Assembly: GCA_947458795.1 (NCBI GenBank)
Contig: CANHCD010000184.1
Location: 1-5,101 of the forward strand
Length of the DNA: 5,101 nucleotides
Direction: 5' to 3'
Source of the DNA: Cyclobacteriaceae bacterium
Lineage (GTDB): Bacteria; Bacteroidota; Bacteroidia; Cytophagales; Cyclobacteriaceae
This document shows, in pieces, positions 1 through 5,101 of this stretch; positions within the stretch are counted from its first letter, which is position 1, and every line of letters begins with the position of its first letter. The position numbers and the translations under genes are program-made. Below the pieces are notes generated by a model, which saw only the letters and a program-made list of their open reading frames with translations, was not told where the DNA came from and ran no database searches.

Positions 1-7
1 AATCACC

Positions 8-1279
8 ATGAAAAAACTCCTTAGTTATTGCCTGCTATACCTTGGTTTAGGGGCTACAGTTTTTGCACAAACGATCAGTCCGGCAGGCAATAGCCCTGTT
101 CCTGGAATTTCAAAAGACCGAATTGCTAAAATCGACGCCATGCTTGAAGCTGCCATTAATGCAGAAGAGGTACCTGGACTAGTAGCCATGGTTGTCAAAG
201 ATGGAAAGATTGTCTACCATTCAGCCAAAGGTTTTGCCGATGTAGCCGACGGAAAAAAGATGGAAAAAAACTCCATTTTCCGAATTGCATCGCAAACCAA
301 GGCGATCACGTCGACAGCTATCCTGATGTTGTTTGAAGATGGGAAAATTCAGTTGGACGACCCCATTTCCAAGTACATTCCTGAATTCGCCAATCCTCAG
401 GTTTTGGCTTCTTTCCGCTACGCAGACACCACCTACACGAGCAAGCCAAGTTCTAAGGTCATCACGATTCGTCACCTACTCACCCATACTTCAGGCCTAG
501 GCTATGGGGTGATTGATGGAGACGAGCGTATGAAAATGATCTACCACAAAGCAGGTATAACGGACTTGTTTACAACGGAGAAAATCACGATTGGAGAAAG
601 CGTGAAGCGCCTTGCCAAACTGCCTTTGCACCACGAGCCAGGTGCCAAGTTTACCTATAGTGAAGGGCTAGATGTCTTGGGCTATTTGGTAGAGATTGTC
701 TCTGGAAAGCCATTTGATGTGTTCTTGAAAGAGCGAATTTTTGATCCACTTGGCATGAATGATACCCGTTTTTACCTCAATGAAGCCCAAGGGGCCCGCT
801 TAGTGGATGTGCATACCTACAAAGCAGGCAAATGGCAGGAGTATCCCGTTACGTTTTATGATCCAGCTTACCCGAAAGCAGGTGCCAAGACCTTCTTTTC
901 CGGAGGTGCTGGCCTATCCAGTACTACGGAAGATTATGCCAAATTCCTGCAAATGTATTTAAATGGGGGGAGCTACAATGGGCTGCGCTTATTGAGCCCA
1001 CTTACCATCCAGACTGCCATGAAAAATCAGGTGGGTGATCTTTGGAATGCGGATAAGTATTATGGACTAGCTTTTGGTGTGGTGACTGCCAAAGGGGTAG
1101 CCCAAGGGGGACAAGGAAGCGAAGGAACCTTTGACTGGGGAGGGTACTTCAATACCCAGTATTTTGCAGATCCCAACCATAAAATCATTGGATTGCTCTT
1201 CAAACAGGTCTCCGGTGCCGGCAAGGGCGATCAGACGGCCTGGAAGTTTAGACAAATGCTTTTCAGTGCTGTTGAATAA
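8..1279 (+). CDS. Exported serine hydrolase, beta-lactamase/class C PBP-like family
   Basis: A 423-residue protein likely to act in the periplasm as an esterase, peptidase or amidase of the beta-lactamase-related serine hydrolase superfamily; its substrate cannot be told from sequence. Seen: a signal peptide (KK at 2-3, hydrophobic core about 4-19, probable signal peptidase I site VFA|Q after residue 20). The SxxK nucleophile motif is S95-Q-T-K98 in the context FRIASQTKAITS. Also present are the family motif RHLLTHTSGL (155-164), the second catalytic motif as Y217-S-E in KFTYSEGLDVLGYLVE, DPLGMNDT (about 246-253), SGGAGLSST (298-306), and the C-terminal strand motif FDWGG followed by T and DP (375-389), which replaces the KTG of true beta-lactamases. 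Length is normal and the frame is intact. The start is the only ATG ahead of the signal peptide; only 7 nt upstream are visible, so promoter and RBS are unseen. A strong terminator follows 19 nt after the stop. The missing KTG and YxN make an antibiotic-resistance role unlikely (inference). Confidence 0.93.
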   Translation: MKKLLSYCLLYLGLGATVFAQTISPAGNSPVPGISKDRIAKIDAMLEAAINAEEVPGLVAMVVKDGKIVYHSAKGFADVADGKKMEKNSIFRIASQTKAITSTAILMLFEDGKIQLDDPISKYIPEFANPQVLASFRYADTTYTSKPSSKVITIRHLLTHTSGLGYGVIDGDERMKMIYHKAGITDLFTTEKITIGESVKRLAKLPLHHEPGAKFTYSEGLDVLGYLVEIVSGKPFDVFLKERIFDPLGMNDTRFYLNEAQGARLVDVHTYKAGKWQEYPVTFYDPAYPKAGAKTFFSGGAGLSSTTEDYAKFLQMYLNGGSYNGLRLLSPLTIQTAMKNQVGDLWNADKYYGLAFGVVTAKGVAQGGQGSEGTFDWGGYFNTQYFADPNHKIIGLLFKQVSGAGKGDQTAWKFRQMLFSAVE

Positions 1280-1297
1280 TCATTTAACTAGCTGATC

Positions 1298-1342
1298 AGA
1301 AACCCCTTAGCGAATAGATAAATCGTTAAGGGGTTTCTTTTT
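1298..1342 (+). terminator. Intrinsic (Rho-independent) terminator after the serine hydrolase gene
   Basis: The arm GAAACCCCTTAGCG (1299-1312) pairs with CGTTAAGGGGTTTC (1324-1337) to give a 14-bp stem with one G-U wobble (G1310-U1326), extendable by A1298-U1338. The loop is 11 nt and AT-rich (1313-1323). The 3' arm runs straight into five T (1338-1342). It starts 19 nt after the stop codon of the hydrolase gene, the expected place. There is no T-run on the opposite strand beside the 5' arm, so it appears one-directional. It should insulate the downstream carboxylase gene from hydrolase transcription. Confidence 0.92.
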
Positions 1343-1405
1343 GGCCGTTTAAGCCACTTGCCTATTCGGGTTATTTTTTCTTCTTTTTTTACGAAATCAA
1401 TTTGA

Positions 1406-1436
1406 TTGAAAATGCATTTTTTAGGGCATAAATTTG
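1406..1436 (+). promoter_or_regulatory. Predicted Bacteroidota-type promoter (TTG-N20-TAnnTTTG) for the PEP carboxylase gene
   Basis: TAAATTTG at 1429-1436 matches the Bacteroidota primary-sigma -7 consensus TAnnTTTG exactly. A -33-type TTG lies at 1406-1408 with a 20-nt spacer, within the range known for this phylum; a TTTG at 1401-1404 is a second, more distant candidate. Transcription would start around 1441-1444, giving an untranslated leader of roughly 220 nt. No other exact TAnnTTTG was found between here and the ATG. The call is by pattern only. Confidence 0.6.
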
Positions 1437-1440
1437 AAAA

Positions 1441-1495
1441 TAAATTAATTTAAATGATTAATAATTAAAAATAACACATCATTAAATTGAATTTA
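1441..1495. repeat. Pair of TAAATT/AATTTA inverted repeats (operator-like)
   Basis: TAAATTAATTTA at 1441-1452 is a perfect 12-bp palindrome. TAAATT-G-AATTTA at 1483-1495 is a second inverted repeat made of the same half-sites with a 1-nt centre. Their centres are about 42.5 bp apart, close to four helical turns. The first lies at the predicted transcription start and the second about 45 bp downstream. This could be a binding site pair for a dimeric regulator, but in DNA that is 88% A+T such palindromes also arise by chance. Confidence 0.3.
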
Positions 1496-1631
1496 GTAGT
1501 AATTTAACCAGTATTAAAAGATCAGTAATTATTCGTTATCGCTTCCATTCTTTTTACTGTTTTGGGATATGCCTGAATGCGTGTGAACTTAGAATTAGGG
1601 ATTGTAGGAGGGTAGTTATTAGCAAAGGACA

Positions 1632-1655
1632 GGACTAAATTGAGTCCCCATTTTT
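1632..1655 (+). promoter_or_regulatory. Small leader hairpin followed by T-run just before the PEP carboxylase start
   Basis: GGACT (1632-1636) can pair with AGTCC (1643-1647) across a 6-nt loop, followed by CCA and five T (1651-1655). The structure ends 17 nt before the ATG at 1665. It resembles a weak terminator or a translation-modulating hairpin, but 5 bp is short and may be fortuitous. Confidence 0.25.
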
Positions 1656-1664
1656 AAAAAGCGG

Positions 1665-4256
1665 ATGGAAATAAATTCAACTTATTTGACAGGCCAATTC
1701 AAAAAGCAGGTTGCTGATAAATACACAATTTACAACAGCTTGTTTGCAGCACTTCCCTATTCTGGCGTAGCCAATGTGGGTGCGCTTTTACCCATTTTGT
1801 TGCAAGCCTGTGAGAAAGGCTATGAGAAGGAAAAATCGCCCGCTGAGATTATTGACTATTTTTTTAGCCAGCACACGGATGTCAGCAGTGAACAAGAAAA
1901 ATTGGATCACCTCTTTAAATATGTTCAATACATTGAAAGACAGGTGGTGCTTTTTGATGCGATTGAGGATGCTGCCTTTTCAAGCCTGAATGATGTGACT
2001 GGAGCAGGAAGTTTAAAATCAATCCTACGGGATGCGAGGCTTTTAAAAAAATCAGCTTTAATTTCTAAAAAACTCGAAAAATTCAAGCTGAGGCTCGTTT
2101 TGACAGCACACCCGACTCAATTTTACCCAGCAAATGTGCTGGGAATTATCCATGACATGGGGGAAGCAATTGGTAAAAATGACTTCAATACAATCAGTCA
2201 ATTTATCCAGCAATTGGGCTTAACCCCATTTTTCAATAAAAAGCAACCTACCCCTGCAAATGAGGCAATTACCTTGATGTGGTTCCTGGAAAACGTGTTT
2301 TACCATTCCATAGGTAACATCTATACCAAAATTGTAACAGAGGTTTTTGAAGGGAATTATTCCGGCGATACTAATTTTATCGAGCTAGGATTTTGGCCAG
2401 GAGGGGATCGAGATGGGAATCCTTTTGTGAATGCAGATACCACGCGGTTTGTAGCCAAATCCTTACGAAGCAGCATTATTGTCTGCTATTATAGAGATAT
2501 ACGAAAGTTAAAAAGGAAGTTGACCTTCTCTGAAGTGGATGTTTTAATCAACGAATTGGAGACTAAGCTTTATGAAAATGTCTTCACCCCTGAGCAAGCA
2601 ACACCAATCACCAAAGAGGAAATTTTAGCTTGTTTAGAAAAAATAAAGGACTTAGTGGTTGAACGAAGTTATTCCATGTATCTACCAAAACTGGAAAGCT
2701 TGATTCATAAAGTCCGGCTGTTTGGTACACATTTCGCGTCTTTAGATATCAGACAGGATAGCCGAATCCATCATCAAGTGTTGCTAGATGTGCATCAATC
2801 ACTTCAAAAAAAGGATGGGAAAGGGATATTGCCAGCCACTTATTCCAGCCTTAGCCTTCCAGCTCAACTTCAAGCATTGTCCGAACTCGAAGGGAGCCTT
2901 GATCCCTTGGATTTTGAAGAGACAATCACCAAGGACACGCTTCAATCCATCTATGCAATCAAGTCTGTGCAACAAACAAACGGACTACCTGCTTGCCACC
3001 GATACATCATTAGCAATACCCAATCTGCTCTCCATGTGATGGAATTATTCGCCTTACTTAGGTTATGTGGATGGGATCAGTACTTGGCCCATTTAGATAT
3101 AGTCCCCTTGTTTGAAACCATTGAAGATTTAGACAATGCGGAAGGGATTATGAAAATGCTCTATGCAGACCCTTTCTATAGGATCCATTTAGCGCAAAGG
3201 CAGTTCAAACAAACAATCATGCTTGGTTTTAGTGATGGAACCAAGGATGGAGGATATCTCCAAGCAAATTGGAGCATTTATCAGGCAAAAGAACGTTTGA
3301 CAGCTATCTCAAGAGAAAATCAAGTGGCTGTTCTATTTTTTGATGGGCGAGGAGGACCTCCTTCTCGAGGCGGAGGAAAAACGCATCAATTTTATGAATC
3401 TTTAGGAAATCGAATTGAAAAAGAAGAAATCCAAATAACTATTCAAGGACAGACCATCACCTCTAATTTTGGAACGATTCAATCTGCAGAATTTAATATC
3501 GAACAATTAGTAAGTGCAGGTGTCAGCAACGAACTCTTCGCCGATAATCAGCCCCAACTCAGCGATAAAAACCGAGAGACCTTGGATGCTTTGAGTCAAC
3601 TCAGCTATGCAGCTTACCTAAAACTTAAACACCACCCGCAATTTTTGCCCTACCTGCAAAAATTTAGCCCACTGAATTATTACGGCAAAAGTAATATTGC
3701 AAGTAGACCTACGAAAAGAGGGGCGAAAAATGAACTTAGCTTTTCAGATTTGAGAGCAATTCCTTTTGTGGGGAGTTGGAGCCAACTGAAACAAAATGTT
3801 CCTGGATTTTTTGGTTTTGGTTCTGCATTGAAGGCCTTCAAGGAAGAAGGGCTCTGGAATGAAGTGGAAGATTTATTCCACAACAATGCCTTCTTTAGAT
3901 CCCTGGTGGACAATAGTATCATGAGCATGGTTAAATCAAATTTTGACTTGACCAAGTATATTGAAAATGATCCCGGCTTTAGAGATTTCCGTCAAATCAT
4001 CCAAGAGGAGTTTGACTTGACTCGCCAACTGTATCTAGAACTGACCCAAGCTGCAAGTTTGATGGAAAAGGATCCCTTAGGCAAACAGTCTATCCTACTC
4101 AGAGAAAAAATCGTGCTTCCTTTACTTACCATTCAGCACTATGCGCTGAGTAAATTGCAAATCCAGCCTATTGATCCAACACTGAAGGAGTCCTACGATA
4201 AATTAGTTACTCGAAGTATGTTTGGGGTGATCAACGCAGCCAGAAACTCGGTTTAA
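1665..4256 (+). CDS. ppc: Phosphoenolpyruvate carboxylase (EC 4.1.1.31)
   Basis: Cytosolic enzyme that carboxylates phosphoenolpyruvate with bicarbonate to oxaloacetate and phosphate, refilling the TCA cycle. At 863 residues it is close to the E. coli enzyme (883). Motifs in order: TAHPTQ (147-152) with catalytic H149; FWPGGDRDGNPFV (243-255); FGTHFASLDIRQDS (353-366); PLFETIEDL (481-489); MLGFSDGTKDGG (519-530) with K527; FFDGRGGPPSRGGG (558-571) with R562 and R568; LRAIPFVGSW (696-705); C-terminus ARNSV where most family members end RNTG. By-eye alignment also keeps counterparts of the aspartate/malate inhibition site (R568, K757, R813, N861), so feedback inhibition is plausible. Oddities against E. 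coli are Q for E after TAHPT, D560 for H579, and the altered C-terminus; these are probably clade traits. The start is fixed by an in-frame TGA at 1641-1643 and no other start codon between. No Shine-Dalgarno is present, only an A-run before GCGG. It has its own promoter candidate upstream. Confidence 0.97.
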   Translation: MEINSTYLTGQFKKQVADKYTIYNSLFAALPYSGVANVGALLPILLQACEKGYEKEKSPAEIIDYFFSQHTDVSSEQEKLDHLFKYVQYIERQVVLFDAIEDAAFSSLNDVTGAGSLKSILRDARLLKKSALISKKLEKFKLRLVLTAHPTQFYPANVLGIIHDMGEAIGKNDFNTISQFIQQLGLTPFFNKKQPTPANEAITLMWFLENVFYHSIGNIYTKIVTEVFEGNYSGDTNFIELGFWPGGDRDGNPFVNADTTRFVAKSLRSSIIVCYYRDIRKLKRKLTFSEVDVLINELETKLYENVFTPEQATPITKEEILACLEKIKDLVVERSYSMYLPKLESLIHKVRLFGTHFASLDIRQDSRIHHQVLLDVHQSLQKKDGKGILPATYSSLSLPAQLQALSELEGSLDPLDFEETITKDTLQSIYAIKSVQQTNGLPACHRYIISNTQSALHVMELFALLRLCGWDQYLAHLDIVPLFETIEDLDNAEGIMKMLYADPFYRIHLAQRQFKQTIMLGFSDGTKDGGYLQANWSIYQAKERLTAISRENQVAVLFFDGRGGPPSRGGGKTHQFYESLGNRIEKEEIQITIQGQTITSNFGTIQSAEFNIEQLVSAGVSNELFADNQPQLSDKNRETLDALSQLSYAAYLKLKHHPQFLPYLQKFSPLNYYGKSNIASRPTKRGAKNELSFSDLRAIPFVGSWSQLKQNVPGFFGFGSALKAFKEEGLWNEVEDLFHNNAFFRSLVDNSIMSMVKSNFDLTKYIENDPGFRDFRQIIQEEFDLTRQLYLELTQAASLMEKDPLGKQSILLREKIVLPLLTIQHYALSKLQIQPIDPTLKESYDKLVTRSMFGVINAARNSV

Positions 4257-4385
4257 ATGGATTTAACGCCCACTTTTCACTTGGTCTAGCAGAAAATTTA
4301 CGCCCCCAACATTTTGGTTAATTTTCAATAATTCCTGTAGGTTTAGGTGCTAGTGCTAAGAGTTAGAGAAGTGATGGATTTCATG

Positions 4386-4393
4386 TAATTTTG
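4386..4393 (+). promoter_or_regulatory. TAATTTTG -7-type element 4 nt before the GNAT-hydrolase start codon
   Basis: TAATTTTG fits the Bacteroidota -7 consensus TAnnTTTG exactly and ends only 4 nt before the ATG at 4398. Transcription starting the usual few bases downstream would begin at or next to the ATG and give a leaderless mRNA. The -33 region is weak: TTAG at 4363-4366 with a 19-nt spacer, no clean TTG. The rest of the 141-nt spacer (4257-4397) holds a tandem GTGCTA repeat (4347-4358) and no convincing terminator for the carboxylase gene, so read-through transcription is an alternative. Confidence 0.4.
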
Positions 4394-4397
4394 CCCC

Positions 4398-5101
4398 ATG
4401 AGTAAGCAAAGAGAAGAATTAGAGCACCGACTGCGATTACGGAATATCAAGCTTTCCGATTACGAGGATATTCGTGAAATCATGGTGTCTATCTACAAAA
4501 ACCAAGGTGGAGCCTGGACCAAAGCGGAGCTCAAAAATCAACTCCGCATCTTTCCTGAAGGACAAATTTGTATCGAGGACAATGGGAAGGTCATTGCGGC
4601 AGCCCTGAGTATCATCGTAGACTACTACAAGTTTGGGGACAACCACAGCTACCATGAGATTACCGGTTATGGCAAGTTTGATACCCACGATCCGGATGGT
4701 GACACCTTGTATGCGACCGATATTTTTGTGCATTCGGACTACCGAGGCATGCGACTGGGACGTCGTCTGTATGATGCCAGAAAAGAACTTTGCGAGAACC
4801 TCAACCTTCGTTCCATTATTGCTGGGGGCCGTATTCCAGGCTACTCCAAGTATGCAGATGAGATGACCCCGCGGAAATACATAGACCTGGTGAAGAATCG
4901 GGAGATTTTTGACCCAGTACTTTCTTTTCAGTTGGCCAACGAGTTTCACGTCCGAAAGGTAATCACCAAGTACCTTCCTGAAGACACTGATTCTCGTGCC
5001 TATGCCACCTTGTTGGAATGGATCAACATCTATTACGAAAAGGATGAGAAGCTGATTGGCAACAAGAAATCCATCGTTCGACTGGGATTGGTGCAGTGGA
5101 A
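4398..5101 (+). CDS. GNAT acetyltransferase fused to carbon-nitrogen hydrolase (partial, 3' end outside window)
   Basis: The first 234 codons are visible and the frame is open to the window edge. Residues about 8-190 form a GNAT acyl-CoA-dependent N-acetyltransferase domain: first strand and helix RLRLRNIKLSDYEDIREI (11-28), an IAAALSIIVDYY strand region (66-77), the strand ATDIFVHSDY (106-115), and the acetyl-CoA pyrophosphate loop RGMRLGRRLYDAR (116-128). This loop has R119 where the usual (Q/R)xxGxG motif has glycine. A linker follows, and SIVRLGLVQW (225-234) matches the first strand of a nitrilase-superfamily carbon-nitrogen hydrolase domain. That agrees with the known bifunctional GNAT/C-N hydrolase family of about 500 residues, whose substrates are not established. 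The Glu-Lys-Cys hydrolase triad lies beyond the window and cannot be checked. The start is the first possible ATG: an in-frame TAA sits at 4386-4388, and the next ATG (codon 29) would remove the first GNAT strand. No Shine-Dalgarno precedes it (GCCCC directly upstream). Confidence 0.88.
   Translation, partial: MSKQREELEHRLRLRNIKLSDYEDIREIMVSIYKNQGGAWTKAELKNQLRIFPEGQICIEDNGKVIAAALSIIVDYYKFGDNHSYHEITGYGKFDTHDPDGDTLYATDIFVHSDYRGMRLGRRLYDARKELCENLNLRSIIAGGRIPGYSKYADEMTPRKYIDLVKNREIFDPVLSFQLANEFHVRKVITKYLPEDTDSRAYATLLEWINIYYEKDEKLIGNKKSIVRLGLVQW

Larger units (their letters stand above)
1343..1664. other. Gene-free AT-rich regulatory spacer upstream of the PEP carboxylase gene
   Basis: This stretch carries no credible gene on either strand. 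It opens with a pyrimidine-rich tract (about 1371-1390, mostly T), then a promoter match (1406-1436). An extremely AT-rich segment follows (53 of 60 bases are A or T in 1441-1500) that contains two inverted repeats. Further down is an isolated AGGAGGG (1606-1612), which lies 52 nt before the next start and so is too far away to serve it. The end holds a small hairpin (1632-1647) and an A-run (1656-1660) just ahead of the carboxylase ATG. Only tiny reading frames occur, for example 4 codons at 1454-1468 and 12 codons at 1577-1615. The role is inferred to be promoter plus mRNA leader. Confidence 0.75.

Noticed and set aside
1292..1299. CTGATCAG palindrome between the serine hydrolase stop and terminator
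   Set aside because: An isolated 8-bp palindrome next to the terminator stem is not evidence of a binding site.
1606..1612. AGGAGGG, a strong Shine-Dalgarno-like sequence
   Set aside because: No ATG, GTG or TTG follows at usable spacing, and the carboxylase ATG is 52 nt away. It is probably fortuitous.
1577..1615. A 12-codon ORF (MRVNLELGIVGG) in the ppc leader, and a 4-codon ORF at 1454-1468
   Set aside because: They are too short to support as genes. They have no ribosome binding site and no run of regulatory codons typical of attenuator leader peptides.
3680..3955. A 91-codon minus-strand frame within the PEP carboxylase gene
   Set aside because: It is antisense to conserved carboxylase sequence (LRAIP region) and has no family features of its own.
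4309..4330. CCAA-CATT-TTGG hairpin followed by TTAATTTT after the PEP carboxylase gene, considered as a terminator
   Set aside because: The stem is only 4 bp with weak composition and the T-run is interrupted, so it is not a convincing intrinsic terminator.
4347..4358. Tandem GTGCTA x2
   Set aside because: Two copies of a 6-bp unit are expected by chance and have no clear relation to the promoter.
4437..4949. A 170-codon open frame on the minus strand
   Set aside because: It lies wholly inside the GNAT-hydrolase gene, whose + strand translation has clear family motifs. The minus-strand product shows no recognisable domain.
1..5101. Search for a mobile element, CRISPR array, tRNA, phage or defence system
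   Set aside because: There are no direct-repeat arrays, transposase or integrase motifs, terminal inverted repeats or cloverleaf structures. The three genes are two common enzyme families plus a known fusion family.

Overview
The window looks like an ordinary chromosomal segment of a Bacteroidota bacterium, most likely order Cytophagales (Cyclobacteriaceae/Algoriphagus-like). This placement is an inference. It rests on the flavour of the proteins (an anaplerotic PEP carboxylase with non-proteobacterial motif variants, and a GNAT protein running into a nitrilase-like domain), on start codons without Shine-Dalgarno sequences, and on two matches to the Bacteroidota -7 promoter element TAnnTTTG in the right places. 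All three genes lie on the + strand.

Layout. (1) 8-1279: a complete, exported serine hydrolase of the beta-lactamase/penicillin-binding-protein-like (class C, EstB-like) superfamily, with signal peptide and SxxK nucleophile. A strong intrinsic terminator closes it at about 1298-1342. (2) 1343-1664: a gene-free, very AT-rich regulatory stretch. It holds a good Bacteroidota promoter (TTG-N20-TAAATTTG, 1406-1436), two TAAATT/AATTTA inverted repeats spaced about four helical turns apart, and what would be a long 5' leader of about 220 nt ending in a small hairpin. (3) 1665-4256: phosphoenolpyruvate carboxylase, full length (863 aa), with all the main catalytic motifs recognisable. (4) 4257-4397: a short spacer with no convincing terminator and a TAATTTTG element only 4 nt before the next ATG. 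(5) 4398 to the window end: the N-terminal 234 residues of a GNAT acetyltransferase that is just entering a carbon-nitrogen hydrolase (nitrilase-superfamily) domain when the window stops.

The three genes show no obvious shared pathway. The terminator after gene 1 and the separate promoter before the PEP carboxylase argue that gene 1 is transcribed independently. The GNAT-hydrolase gene may use its own promoter, possibly giving a leaderless mRNA, or receive read-through from the carboxylase gene. I found no mobile element, CRISPR array, tRNA, rRNA or recognisable novel multi-gene system. The points most worth checking are the possible leaderless start of the GNAT-hydrolase gene, the clade-type substitutions in the PEP carboxylase active-site loops, and the structured leader and operator-like repeats in front of the carboxylase.
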